From Argopecten irradians (lineage: Eukaryota; Mollusca; Bivalvia; Pectinida; Pectinidae), in contig NC_091135.1 of the NCBI RefSeq assembly GCF_041381155.1, positions 52,031,997-52,095,996 of the forward strand: DNA of 64,000 nt, written 5' to 3'. Positions 20,073-33,100 of the stretch are shown here, piece after piece. The notes below the pieces were generated by a model. The model saw nothing but the letters and a program-made list of their open reading frames with translations. It did not search any database and was not told the DNA's origin. Every line of letters starts with the position of its first letter. Position 1 is the first letter of the stretch. A program made the translations under genes and the position numbers.

Positions 20073-23000
20073 GCCTTCATGTTACGAAGATTCCATGGAA
20101 TGCAGGTATAGCGTCATTGTCTGCTCCGTGACGTCAAAATGGATTTCTACGAGATTTTATATAGCTGCGGTTAATTTCGTTGAGTGATATTACATTGGTC
20201 TATAATTTAATTATGGCAAAGACTATAAAGGTTAGTGATTTTAAAAGTTTTCAGAAATTAAATAGATCAAGACAAATGTAGATTTCATTAACCCAGCTTT
20301 ATCTTTGTTCCAATATTTGACGCTTTGTTGTTGTCCTAACTCGGAGGGAATGTTCACTTTCGAGAATATGTACATATGTATATTCTATAGCGATTATATA
20401 TAGTCATATTTGGGCATGTCCCTGCTGTTTATGCCAGTGATGTAGAATATGACGATTTCTGTCATTAATAGCGGAACACTCGGCGATCTCGCGCCTTGAC
20501 AGTTGCATGAAGTGTAAAATACTGTGACGTTACCCAGACGAAGGGGAGAGGACCGGAGGCCCGGATAACGTTATATCAGTGGTACGAAATGTGGTCTACA
20601 GTATCGATCCGTCAGCTCAGTCGAACGCATTGTCTCGTCAGAGCTTATACCAGCATGTCCTTGGGTACTCAGAACTGGGTCATACTTACACCTACATCAG
20701 GGGACCATAAATATAAAGGCAAAAATTATCTCTGAATAATGAACAAATCCTATCATATTTCACAGTAGCAGCAGATGTTTCTTTGAAGCCTTTGTTGGGG
20801 TTTACCATGTACATACACACGATTATAAAGATATTCAGCATGCACATGCATAATTTTACACGATATTTACATTATGACGTCATCCATTTGACGTAACTCA
20901 CATTGACGGAACTACGCAATACATGAAGCTTTTAATGCCATTATTTAAAATACAATGAGCAATTTACACAAAAGGTTCCTTTCTGTATAGTTTTACAAAC
21001 CATGTCTACATTTCAAGCAGACACATTAATTGCACACACAATATTTAATGCAGATATTGAGACTTACATAATACACACGTGTATCAGTGCACACGTACAT
21101 AGTATCAGTATGTACGCGTGTACATCATATATTTAGCGTTTCAATCCCTGAACGATTCAAACTGGCAAAAGGCATTTTAAATACCCTTTTTAGAAACCAG
21201 AAACACACATGTTGATTAGATATGTATATATATATGTGTGTGTTTCTGTACAAACTGAGTTATGTCATCCTCCCAAATCAAAAGAACGTTCGATATTTAT
21301 AAAATAATGAACATATTATTTCAATTAAAGTGTTTTTTACACAGATCATGATATAACCTGGACATTAACGAATAAACATCTCTGATGAGTACATGTGTAT
21401 CAAGTGCACACACGTCCCTGATCAGGCTGATCGACAAATGCGATTATTGAAATTTGAATTATATTATATCAATTAATTATAAAAGTTAGACCACCCTTTA
21501 CGACCCCCCCCCCCCCCCCGATAACGGTTATGTTAACCATTGTAATTAATGTACTCGTCGACAATTAATTATCTTTATCTGTACTGACATACTACTGGGT
21601 GGATGGATCTTGTGAATAGGATAATCGAACGACTGATTGACAGCTGTCCAGATACACTGTGTATACAATTACACGACAAAAAGATATAGATATAAGATAC
21701 TGGCAGTTCAACTGATTAAAAGGTTCTTGTATTTATTGTAAATTTAACAAAACATTTTCATAGGATGCACCATAGTACAATATCATGTATATTATCATAT
21801 CTGAATTTTAAAATGATATCGTAGCATTTAATTTTGATATAAAAGATGCAAACCAATACTGAAATTGAAATTAATTCGTAGATAAAGACAAACATGATCA
21901 GCCATATTTTAATACTTTAGAAAATTGTATAAATAATTATTGTGTGTTGCCGTGACATGTGCATTCATAAATGGAATACTCATAAAAGATAAATAATAGA
22001 ATAAAGATTCAATTCAAAAATCTTATCAATTGTATACAATAATACTAGTGAAAATTAAGTTAAATAAAAGCATGAACTTTTTGTTATCAAATTGACTTTT
22101 GAGCAAGATAACAACTAATAAAGTGTATTGAGTTCGAAACTTACGTGGGGAAGTTGTGAAAACATGTACTGATAGTAGATCGATGGTTTTTCGTCTGGTG
22201 CGCTAACTTCCCTCTACTAAATTTTACCCGAAACAGAATAAACCAAAGATGCGGCTAACTGTCTTCTTCATTGTCATATATATATCTATTATGTATAATA
22301 TTGTTCATTACTGAAAAATAGTATATGTGGTCAAGGATTTATATACGTCCTTGATGTGGTATACTATATAATTTATCGTGTGTTGTTATATAAACAAGTA
22401 TTTTACAAAAAGATTTTACATTGGATATTTTTACGATAATTTGATCTTAGTTCTTTACTGATGACCATCCTTTCAAAAGCTAAGCACAAAAATGTATCTG
22501 AGTTTTAATATTGTGATTTATTATTGTGGTTACAGTTACTATCAAGGACGTAGATTATCAACTAAATCCTTGTTTTTATTAAAAGTCGGCTAGCAGTCAG
22601 CGAATTTGATATTCCAACGAGAACTGACCAACATCGTTAATATTTGTCAACTTGTCTTGTGAAGATGGACAATTGTTTAAATCTTAAATTACATATCTAG
22701 TAATATAAGTATTTCCAATTTATATAGAGCCTGCATTTTACATATCAGAGCAACATTTGATCAGATAGATATTTAAACAATAGAGCAATGGTCAAATATT
22801 ATATATATATATAATTTTCGTGAAAAAGATTAAAATTATTAAATACCGGTTTTATATTATATAGATTTTTTTTTCTCATTTAATTCCTGTTTGAATTTAG
22901 TTTCATTGTCGATTTTAGAATTGAACATCAAATGAGCATTTTTTCAGTTTTAATCGAAAGTTTTATGATTTTAAATCAAGATCCTCGATATTTTTTTACT

Positions 23001-23397
23001 TTAAGTTTAGATAGGCCTACATCATCTTTTGATTCTCGCCATGCAGACATGTAACTAGTAGTGTGTACAAAGTTAATCGATGCCCGTGGTCAAGATCTAA
23101 GTTCTAAATTCTAAATTTTAGGAATAATTAAGTTATGCAGAAGCCAGTGTCATATTTCTATCTAGATGTAGTACAATCATCTTATGTTTAAGGTAAAGAT
23201 AATTTATGACTTCAACCAAAATTTTGTAAATTACCATCCCTGGTAATGTAAATAGGTTCCAGAGTGACCTCGTTTTCTGATCGCTGGATTTATTAGCGCT
23301 CACACGCTGTACACACAGATGTATATAGTGCCAAAGGCTATGTCCAGATAGCGTAGCTACTCAAGCAGAACCTGGTCAGCCCCGCACCATGGACATG
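20073..23397. other. Intergenic DNA upstream of lin-41
   Basis: AT-rich, with no coding exon recognised. It holds a run of 16 C (21504-21519) and two CAAGGA...TCCTTG palindromic motifs (22331-22354 and 22541-22573). Distal control elements of lin-41 could lie here, but none can be shown from sequence. Confidence 0.4.
22331..22354. repeat. Palindromic motif TCAAGGA-N10-TCCTTGA
   Basis: A short dyad with an AT-rich centre (TTATATACG). Related motifs occur at 22541-22573, 48566-48587 and 50716-50737. They may be ends of a decayed repeat family or a protein-binding dyad. Only the recurrence is seen directly. Confidence 0.5.
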
Positions 23398-24106
23398 GAT
23401 CAAGTAATGGACACACATATACCTATTACATAACATATGCCCCAGTGATCCCCACCCCGCCCCTTATTTGTGTTGTACGGGGAAATCTGTATTTCGTTGC
23501 ATTATTTACTGCATAACACAACTGGGGTCACATAATCAGTGTTTTCTAAAGTTTCGCTTCAAACAGAGAAGAACGAAGTTCAACATAACCTTGTAAAAAG
23601 TATCATTTGAATCTAATTTGTAGCACTAAAGTGTAGGGGTCATTATGTAATTTTGAAAGTGACCACATGAATGAAAATGATAACAGGTGTGTCAAGCGAT
23701 TTCATTGGCTGTCGGAAATGAATGACAGCGTGGCAAAGTAGGTTAGGCACGCCCACTTATGATATTGGAAGATGGCGCCGTACAGAGGAAACGAGGACAA
23801 CATTGCTCGTTTTGAGATGAGGTGCGTTTGTGCTATGAATTACTCGCCCAATTTGTGATCGATACGTAAGTTTACACCATTTTATATGACTTTCATTCAC
23901 ACTGACCTCCTAAAACTGTGTAGAAACATCAGAAGTTGACTATGACCTACTCTTAGCCGGAGAACTCCGTGGTTGGCAGGTTACCAACCTCGATCCCTTT
24001 CGAATGGTGCTCTGATACTCTCGGTTACGTACGCTAGACACACGCAATGTAAGGATAAACTTTTTACGTTCGATTTAACCAATCTACCTCATGCTCTACC
24101 TCGCCG
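23398..24106 (+). promoter_or_regulatory. Promoter region and 5' leader of lin-41
   Basis: The base composition shifts to more GC and CpG upstream of the lin-41 start. ATTGG (inverted CCAAT) is at about 23704. A 28-codon open frame begins at a good Kozak start, GAAGATGG (ATG 23772-23774), and contains a donor-like GAG|GTGCGT at 23821/23822. It may be an upstream open frame or a short first exon. Just before the lin-41 ATG the leader has two let-7 seed complements: CTACCTCA (24084-24091) and CTACCTC (24096-24102). The transcription start is not known. Confidence 0.5.
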
Positions 24107-26530
24107 ATGGCCGCATATGCCGACTCGATTGGGGAGCAGTTGGGATGCCCTCTCTGCCACAACCGATTTGACGACCCTCGAATTTTGCCATGTCTCCATT
24201 CCTTTTGCAAGCGATGCCTTGAACAGGCCACACGGGACCAGGGTCCCTCCCCGTCTCAACCAGGACAGGAGTTTTCGGGACCCCTAGAATGTCCGACATG
24301 TCACCAAGTCGTCCCCCTAAACTCGGGCGGGATCGACAGCTTGCCTTCCAACTTAATCGTGTCAAACATTTTTGACGTGATGGTATCATCACAACATGAT
24401 ATAGAAGACTCATCTCTAGATTTGGAACGACAACGACCCATAACAGGTACAAAGTGGTGTAACTCGTGTGACGAGGGTAGCAAAGCAACTTGCGTTTGTA
24501 AGAACTGTAGCGAGTACCTGTGTGATAACTGTGTACGAGCACATCAAAGAGTTAGGCTCACTAAAGATCACTTCATTGAACGTTTTTCGATGTTAAATCT
24601 ACAATCAAGCAGCATTTTAAACCTCGGTACAACATGCCAGCCTCGACTAAGCTCACCATCCATGCAACAACAGCAGCAGCAGCATCAACAGGAATATCAA
24701 CAACAAAAACATCAGCAACAAGCGGTTGCTCATCCCGATCACCAGGATAGTTACTGTACGCGACATGAGCACGGAATTCTGCGTCTTTACTGTGATACCT
24801 GTTCGAGGGCAATATGTGGTGACTGCACCATGAATGAACATGTTGGACATAATTTCATATATCTTCAAGATGCAATTGATAATTCCAAAACAATAACATT
24901 GAAACTTCTCGCAGATGCCAAAGCAGGGATCAAAGCTCTTGAAGAAAGTATTGAGCTCACTCAGGGAATGGCTGAGCGTGTGGAAGTTAGAACTCAGGCA
25001 GTTACGACGGAAGTGAGAACTATCATTCGCAGACACATGGCAGCGTTAGAGGAAAGGGAGCGCGATTTACTACGACGCGTGGAAAAAATTCGCCAGGTCA
25101 AAGGAAAATCACTACATATACAAGTTGATGATCTTAAACAAGGACTTTCTTCACTTATGCAAACAGTCAACGAAGTTGAAAAACTTCTAAATACGGGTAC
25201 ACAGATTGATATACTCAAAACCAAAGACCAAATGGTTGCAGAAATGCAAAATGTTCGAAAATTACGTGGTCATTTACAGCCACACGAAGATGACTGTATA
25301 ATGTTTACACCTCCAGATTTGGCACTTTACAACGCTATAGGGAAAATGGGGATCATCAGTAGTAGTGCATATGCACCAAACTGCATTGCGACTGGTGACG
25401 GACTAAAAAAGGCTTTGAAAGGAAAAGTATCACTTTTCATGATTCATACTAAAGATCATCACGGTGAGCCTCGCGTAATTGGCGGGGATCCAGTGGAATG
25501 CATCATTCATAGTTCAGACGGTGCTTTCTATCGCGCAGAGGTCATAGATCGACAAAATGGCACATATGCAGTCACATATCGTCCACAACTTGAAGGACAG
25601 CATATCATATCAGTGACAATACATGGCAAACATATAGCAGAGAGTCCTTTCACGGTCAATATACGCAGTGGACGGAACTACGCAACAATCGGACCGATGC
25701 TGTTCGAGTTCGGAGGCGAGGGAGAGGTAGAGGGAAAGCTGTGTCGACCTTGGGGTGTTTGTTGTGATCGTGATGGAAATGTTGTTATCGCAGACCGAAG
25801 TAACAATCGTATCCAGGTCTTCAACTCTGACGGCACATTTTGTCACAGGTTCGGAACTTCAGGTACGCGAAATGGACAATTTGATCGCCCCGCAGGCGTT
25901 GCATGTGATAATCAAGGGCGAATAATCGTGGCAGACAAAGACAACCATAGAGTACAGATTTTCACTATAGATGGAACATTTCTGTTGAAGTTTGGTGAAA
26001 AGGGGAATAAAAATGGCCAGTTCAATTACCCTTGGGATGTAGCTGTCAATAGTGAAGGTAAGATCCTGGTGTCCGACACTAGGAATCATCGAGTTCAACT
26101 GTTTTCTCCTGACGGACAGTTTGTGAACAAATACGGGTTTGAAGGATCTCTTTGGAAGCACTTTGATTCACCACGTGGTGTGTGTTTCAACAACGAGGGT
26201 CACATGGTGGTTACCGATTTCAACAACCACCGACTTCTGGTAATACACCCAGACTTTCAAACTGCTAGGTTTCTAGGAACTGAGGGCAGTGCAAATGGTC
26301 AGTTTCTGCGACCACAAGGTGTGGTGGTGGACCAGGAAGGGAACATTATCGTGGCTGATTCTAGGAACCATCGTATTCAGGTGTTCCAACCAAATGGCAA
26401 TTTCCTATGTAAATTTGGAACCCCTGGATCAGGCCCCGGGCAGCTCGATCGTCCTTCTGGTCTATGTGTCTCTCCAGAAGGCTACATTATTGTGGTCGAC
26501 TTTGGAAACAATCGCTTACAGGTATTTTAA
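24107..26530 (+). CDS. TRIM71: LIN-41/TRIM71, TRIM-NHL RNA-binding E3 ligase-type regulator
   Basis: A single frame of 807 residues. In order: RING finger (residues 14-65, C-P-L-C to C-P-T-C); B-box 1 (about 118-155, WCNSCDEG); a glutamine-rich linker (186-205); B-box 2 (217-249, YCTRHEHG to HVGH); coiled coil (about 255-385); a filamin-type immunoglobulin domain (about 430-515, ending ESPFTVNI); and six NHL repeats (about 525-807, each with a phrase like VADxxNHRIQVF). This order is that of LIN-41/TRIM71 (human about 868 residues). Family members bind stem-loops in mRNAs through the NHL propeller, repress them and control developmental timing and stem-cell state. An in-frame stop (24056) and no acceptor between it and ATG 24107 support this start. 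No intron interrupts the coding region. The 3' UTR carries let-7 and miR-125 sites. Confidence 0.96.
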   Translation: MAAYADSIGEQLGCPLCHNRFDDPRILPCLHSFCKRCLEQATRDQGPSPSQPGQEFSGPLECPTCHQVVPLNSGGIDSLPSNLIVSNIFDVMVSSQHDIEDSSLDLERQRPITGTKWCNSCDEGSKATCVCKNCSEYLCDNCVRAHQRVRLTKDHFIERFSMLNLQSSSILNLGTTCQPRLSSPSMQQQQQQHQQEYQQQKHQQQAVAHPDHQDSYCTRHEHGILRLYCDTCSRAICGDCTMNEHVGHNFIYLQDAIDNSKTITLKLLADAKAGIKALEESIELTQGMAERVEVRTQAVTTEVRTIIRRHMAALEERERDLLRRVEKIRQVKGKSLHIQVDDLKQGLSSLMQTVNEVEKLLNTGTQIDILKTKDQMVAEMQNVRKLRGHLQPHEDDCIMFTPPDLALYNAIGKMGIISSSAYAPNCIATGDGLKKALKGKVSLFMIHTKDHHGEPRVIGGDPVECIIHSSDGAFYRAEVIDRQNGTYAVTYRPQLEGQHIISVTIHGKHIAESPFTVNIRSGRNYATIGPMLFEFGGEGEVEGKLCRPWGVCCDRDGNVVIADRSNNRIQVFNSDGTFCHRFGTSGTRNGQFDRPAGVACDNQGRIIVADKDNHRVQIFTIDGTFLLKFGEKGNKNGQFNYPWDVAVNSEGKILVSDTRNHRVQLFSPDGQFVNKYGFEGSLWKHFDSPRGVCFNNEGHMVVTDFNNHRLLVIHPDFQTARFLGTEGSANGQFLRPQGVVVDQEGNIIVADSRNHRIQVFQPNGNFLCKFGTPGSGPGQLDRPSGLCVSPEGYIIVVDFGNNRLQVF

Positions 26531-26676
26531 GAAATACTATAAAAACACTTGGTACATTGTATGTGTCGTGGAGCTAGCTTCTACCCTTTAAGGGTATGCT
26601 TTTTGCATTGCTGCTCAGATGTACCGTTTCATTATTTGCTAACTCAGGTTTTGTACTGCCAAAGGCAAACATTAAG

Positions 26677-26684
26677 CTCAGGGA
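26677..26684 (+). promoter_or_regulatory. lin-4/miR-125 seed site in the lin-41 3' UTR
   Basis: CTCAGGGA is the exact complement of miR-125/lin-4 bases 1-8 (UCCCUGAG), 147 nt past the stop. Vertebrate TRIM71 is reported to be controlled by miR-125 as well as let-7, so the pairing is plausible. An 8-mer can occur by chance. Confidence 0.6.
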
Positions 26685-27025
26685 TAAAATATTAGAGTGT
26701 AGTATTACTAGTAACCTTGTCACCATGCCATTCTATGTGTTTTGTATAGTTTATTAATATCAGAAACTGGAGATTATTTATTGGATTATTCAAAAGAAAA
26801 AATATTTCAGTTTTACATTTTACTTTTCCAGTAACTGTTTTATATTTTACACATTTTTTCTTCCTCTTATTTTCACATTTTTTCTTCAATACTGACCTTG
26901 TAATGCCTAGCATTGAATGTCTTGACCGAACTCTCTATGCCAGAAAACTCAATTTTTTTATTACAGGATATTTTGAAGAGAGAAAAATTATAACTAATTA
27001 CCTCCCCTTATTACATTTTTTCTGA

Positions 27026-27036
27026 CTACTACCTCA
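27026..27036 (+). promoter_or_regulatory. let-7 complementary site in the lin-41 3' UTR
   Basis: CTACTACCTCA pairs without interruption to bases 1-11 of let-7 (UGAGGUAGUAG), about 500 nt past the stop and before the likely poly(A) signal. lin-41 is the founding let-7 target in nematodes and the link is kept in vertebrates. Weaker 7-base matches (TACCTCA) lie at 28265-28271 and 28740-28746 if a longer 3' UTR is used. Confidence 0.85.
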
Positions 27037-27094
27037 TTGGTTTTGAATTATGTTGTCATGCTCCGTTATCATGAAAAATTCCATATTTTGTGGC

Positions 27095-27100
27095 AATAAA
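27095..27100 (+). promoter_or_regulatory. Poly(A) signal AATAAA of lin-41
   Basis: The AATAAA 565 nt past the lin-41 stop that best fits a 3' UTR ending near 27120. Longer forms cannot be excluded in this AT-rich region. Confidence 0.5.
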
Positions 27101-27120
27101 TTTGTTTTAAAGATAAATAG

Positions 27121-30100
27121 AGATAGTCAGTACTTTGGTGAACATTATAGAGCCCTTGGATTGCCACGAACATTTCAGGAGTAGGAGGGATATTTTATAT
27201 GTTGTTTACATAAATTTTTAACTGTATTCATTTCAATCTACTACAGTTTATATGGCAAGTAGATCTCTGACACGATTTGCCATTGGTGTATGTTGGAGTT
27301 GTAAACTCCGTGATGGAAACGAAAGGCCTTATGAATGTTACAAACACATGCATTAATATTTCAGAGTAGTGTTTTTTTTTTCATTCATTGAATAGAGCAA
27401 AAATTGGCATATATTTATATATATAATATTTATATATATAATTAGAATTCAAATTTATTACTAAATTATCCCATTTCCCCTACATTTTTTAAAATCTTTT
27501 AAGATAAAAAATTGATTATAAGTTAGAAAATTAGTTGACATTTATATACATTAGAATAGCTACATCAAAAAATAAGATCAATTGGGTTGTTTAAGAATCA
27601 GCATGTTTACCAATTTTTATATTATTTTTGCAATTTTGTCACAAATTTTTAAGGTATATATATTTTATTGTAGTTAGGCTTTTCACCTGCATAAATACTA
27701 TCAAAAACCAACAGTTGCATGTAATCAACATATTAATTTTCATGAAATGTCTTTTAACACATTGAAATTAATTTGCTTTGGAAAAATTAATAGATTAATA
27801 GGTGCTTAACAATTGAAATTATGGCATAAAGGGTAATTCATATGATATGAAATTGATTTTGAGTTTCCCTGTTGGGGACCTCACTCTTGTGCTGCCATGT
27901 GGTAGTAACACCAATACTGATAATACATATACTTGTATACAATGGGCCCTATGTACCAGGCCACTGGCCAGTGGTGACTGAGTAGTGGGCAGGCTTGGCA
28001 GGCAGCCTCTTACATAACGTTTGACCAATGGTTTCAGGGCTTAGTAGCTGGGTCAGGTGACCACCCATGTTTATGAAAATGGTCAGTGCTTTATATAAAT
28101 TTACACAGTACCCTAAACATGTTGCCCTTATCAAACATTCATGTGCTTAACAATATTCCCTTGACAACTTCCATGATCGATGATCTATATAGCATTCATT
28201 CTATATATATATATATATATATATAAGCAAATGTTAATTTTCAATGAAACAATTTTATAAATTTTACCTCATTATCATGTCAGTCATTGCTTAAATGTTT
28301 GCTAATTCTTAATTTTATATATATGTATTTTAAACGCATGTTCACTTTCGGTTTTAAATAAGAGAAATTGTTTATCATGTTCTGTGCTTTTAAAATTTTC
28401 ATTTCAAACATAGTCCGTTAGATTTCCATCATTCTTTGAAGCTTTTTGTCTGCTATATATATTTATGTATACCTATTTTATAACTAGATAGGTGTGTGAA
28501 ACAAATAACACAGTAATAGGGTAAATACTTTTATAATAAATAATTCCAAAATTTATGAAATGCTCAATATCTTAAATTCAATTTTAAGACAAAATCAGTT
28601 CCGCTAATTATAAATATTTGAAAAAAGTAAACATCGAAAAACTTAAATGTTATGAAACAGTACTTTATATAAAAATAAGGCTATGCATTTGGAATTTATT
28701 GTCAAAGGATATTTTTATTGAAAATGAGCTTTTTAAAATTACCTCATTTAATGGCAAACATGTTCAACTAAAAATATACGAATAGCAAAATTTTCAAGAA
28801 ACCTTCGATATCCAAAATTTTGTTTAAAATCCAGTATAGGAGAGCCTAGGAAACTGATTCCATGGAGCAGGGAGGTCATCTGTAATAAGATGTGCAGGGT
28901 GTGTGTGTAAAAATCAATAGTATACCTACAGCCATGTATAGCTAGGTCTATGTGAGAGTGAAGACAGAACACTTTACACCAATACTAGCTGATACATCCT
29001 CCCTTCAGTCAGCAACACAAGACCTCTGATTTTATAACAATAGCTATTTGTTAGAGTTATGTTTTAATTTGAAGTATTACATTTACTGTTCTACTTGACT
29101 TGTATCTTGTGCTAGTTTTCAGAATGTGGAATTACAATGTGAAATAATAAGAAATGTTGAAAACAGTGCATAACTGTGATTTCACTTGTGGTAAATGTTG
29201 GTAGTCTTAAAAAAATCTATGTTATAATGTGAAAAAGTAAAACTTTTATAGTCAGACAGTCAATAAGTTAGAAAGTCGATATGATCGGAGTGTCTTCCTA
29301 ATGGTTTTATCTTTCTGAGATGTATCTCTGTCAGAACTTCTATACCACACTCACAGAACAAGCATCTAAATACATTGATTTAATGATATGATTTAATGAT
29401 ATAGATTATTATTACCATATTCCATCCAATAGGCTTCCAAGGCTGTTAAAAATTGAAAAATGAAGGGATGCTTATTATGACCAAAATTGGAGTAACATTT
29501 CACAAAATTATTGCACCGTCCGTAAGCCAGAAATCAATTTACAAAAGAAATCAAATAGAGAAATCTTTATGGTTTTCACAGTGTCAGTTTCAGTCTGTAT
29601 TTAAGTCATTGTAAGTGGCATTGAAAATAAGTCAGAGTTGTGCTTATTGGATAGAATATGGTACTACAATACATGAGGCGTGGAGGCGATATGCAACAAA
29701 ATGTATGCAACACTCTAGCATATATCACCAACATGTACTCTTTGTACTAAACCTGTAGGTAAACACACACACATACTTGTGATGTGAGTGTATGTACTAG
29801 GTCACATTGGTCACTCTAGCTAGCTGTTGTTGACCTCCACAGCTAAATACTGCTGTAGGGTACACATACCATGCCTGGTCAGCACTGACCACCACACTGG
29901 ACATTAACTCCACCATCTAATAGTTTGTTGACTTTAGCTTGGCATAGTATTGTTGACACTGGGATTACAAGCAGAGCATTATAGATTGAAAGTATATACC
30001 CAATGCCAAATTTAGCTAGAAATAAAAGAAAGGGAAAATATTCCTGATGATCAAAGATAGAAAGTCTTAAACTTAAAGTTTAAGTAATGACGTTTTCATG

Positions 30101-33100
30101 CTAGTAATATTACATATGATGTATTAAGTCATCCTTGTTTCTGACTAAAAATTGAGAACACTGTGAAGAGAAAGAAGAATCATAATTTCTATCAAAATCA
30201 AAGCTTGGGGCAACAAACTTGCAGCATCACATAGTCAAATTTTGTAGATGAAATCTACATTGCATTATAACTGAGTTGATCTAGTCATTGATAATGACTA
30301 GTTCCCAATAGGAAAACAGTCTTGGTATATATGCTGTAAGTACCCAAAACCAGTCGAGCATGCGTGTCGTGGTACCCTTGTTATTACCCAAACATAACCT
30401 GGATTTCACAGCTCTGTGATTAAAATCAAGCAAATGCACCGGTGAGAGTAAGATATTGTATGTGAGTGGTGACCAAGTATATTCATATATATGTAAGTAA
30501 TGTTATTGATCTTTGTGGATTTTGTTTCCTCCTCTAATGGCTGTTGAATTGAGCATTATATGTCTTTGTGAGGGTTCAAAACTAAGTAGCGATACAATGA
30601 AGGCAGTGCCTAACTTAGATGTATAGTCTAACCCTGGAGACTGTTACAGCCTCACAGACATGTCGACTTGTACATGTACTTGTATAAACCTAGCTGAGGT
30701 GTTCATCTCATTGATTTTTCATTTGAGGAAACATTGGTAAATTTTTGTTTTGCTTAGGCACAGGAGACATTTCTTGATGTAATCAATTTCTTTATTTTCA
30801 AGTGGAAATTTGATTAGCTTTTGTGACTGTAAAATGGTTCCACATGTATTAGTTTGACAGAGCTAGTGATAAGGTTTAGATATGTAATTGAAATGAAAAT
30901 CTCTTAAAAAGTGGTCACAATTTGATAAGTTGTAAGTATTGGTCTCAAACAAAAAACAATTTAAAGTCCTGGTATAAAAAATCTTTGTAAATATTAGTGA
31001 CACTCATAGTAAGGAATAGTGCATGATAGTGTCTCTATTTTCTCATAGATTTATACTACATTAAGTATGTTATACAGATTTTTCATAACAGTTTCACACA
31101 CATTTTTTTATATGTACTCAATGAATTTTGAAAATAATTGTTCCTGATAGTTTACAGCTGAAGATTTTGACATCATCTCTCCTGCTGATGAAGTGTTTGC
31201 TAATTAACTTGTTACAGAAAAAGACATTCACAATAGAAACATTGGGTAATTATATTGATTTGTCAAAATTTAATCAAAATGGAATGAAAAACTAAGGAAT
31301 GAAAATTTATGTAAAGTTGTGTAAATTAGTGTATGGCCCACAGGGATTTCAAACATATGTCACCTGCATTAGAACTTGTGGGGAGGGCTCTGTGGCTGGA
31401 TGGGGGTTCTGTATGTAATGTGATATCTGTCGTCTTCCTGATCTGGGATCTGCCATCCCCATACTATGATGTGTATCCTGTATTACAAAGCATAGCTTCA
31501 GTTTGTTTTGTTGTTACATAACGCCAGATAATGTTACATATTACCCTGTGACAACTTTTTTTTGGGGGAGTTGTCTGCTCTTATAATCAGAACACCATTT
31601 GTTTGTGAAGAAGGTTATGAGTTTGATAATGATCTAAGGGACTACATCAGATCAATTACCTTCAAACAAGAATGGATAACCCTTCAATGACAAATATAGC
31701 TCAATAACACATTAAAATATGTAACACACTACAATACAGCATGAAATTTACTTCCACTATAACACATCACTATATATTACATAAAAATGAAACATTTAAG
31801 CAGCATATGTAGGATACACTTTCACATATAACAACACCTTGTGGACTGGGATGTAATAATAATAGATAAAAAGAATAAATAAGATAGGGAGTGAATATAT
31901 TTGTATTGTAAACCATTTTACAGAGAATGTCACATTACTTTACTTCAACACATTTTAATGTTGCATCAGTGTAAATTGTTTAATTAAATTCATGTGCACA
32001 TTAACACGTTTTACTTATACAAAACACAATAACTAAATATTACATATTGAAATTGCTTCAAAAGCAATGTAATATATATTCTTTCCTCAGATGTTAAAAA
32101 AGGAATTATTATGGTGTTGAAATTAGAAAAAGAAATTACAGTACCATATATTCAACAAATTTGAAGAATATTTATTTTTCAATAAAAGTTTTTGGTAGGT
32201 GTGTGAATATATCTGTAATACACAGTAAAATATTTGTAAGTGGGAAAGGCATTGAAAGTTAATTGATAGAAGGGAAAGTAAACACTTGAATGCATGGTCA
32301 TATATATATATATGTTGATGTAAATATATAAAGTTTTGTACATAGCTGGTTGTTATGTTGGGCAGGCTTGCAAGTAACTGTGAAAACCAAAATCTACCTC
32401 AGATGATTCTTCACTTTCCTTATTTTTGGAGTATGTAGCATTACTATATATATAGTGTGTGTAGTTTATATAAGATGTCAGTTGGTGAACTCTGATCGTT
32501 GTTACTGTTATACAGTAATTCCAGGGGCCCACTTTTGTAAATAGTGGTGTGTTGTACTGGTACCTATATACCTGGAATTCATGTTTATTCACAAGCAAAG
32601 CTTACCCCACATTTACACAATTTCTGATCTTCCTTAAATGTTCCGAGGCAATACAAGGGAGGATAAAATTGTTGTGACTATAACCTCAGTAGCTAGTTAG
32701 ATAATGTTACCAGGTATAAAACAGCTTGCTAAAATATTCAAAATTTATTGGATATTTTCTTATGTTTGACATATTGAGCAATTTTGTGAATTTACTAAAG
32801 TTTTGTAATAAAGAAGTCTATGAGATAGTTATGGGGGAGGGGAAGCTGTGAAATCATTATTAGATTATTGTATCTATAGGACAAATTATGAACCTACTTG
32901 TTAAGTACTTAAACCATTTAAAAAAAACTCTTAAAGAGTTATGAAATGATAATTCAAGAACAACATTTTGGCTAAAAGATTTATTGAGCTCTCACATTTT
33001 TGCTGCAAAACAGCAGCCTTGTTTTCAATATTTCAAAAATCAAATGTCATTCATTCTTAAATTGGTGACTAAAACAATGCAAAACAGCAGACTGATCTCT

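Noticed and set aside
24096-24542. 148-codon minus-strand frame over the start of lin-41, and several others along the gene
   Set aside because: They are opposite-strand shadows of the 807-residue LIN-41 frame, which has full domain support.
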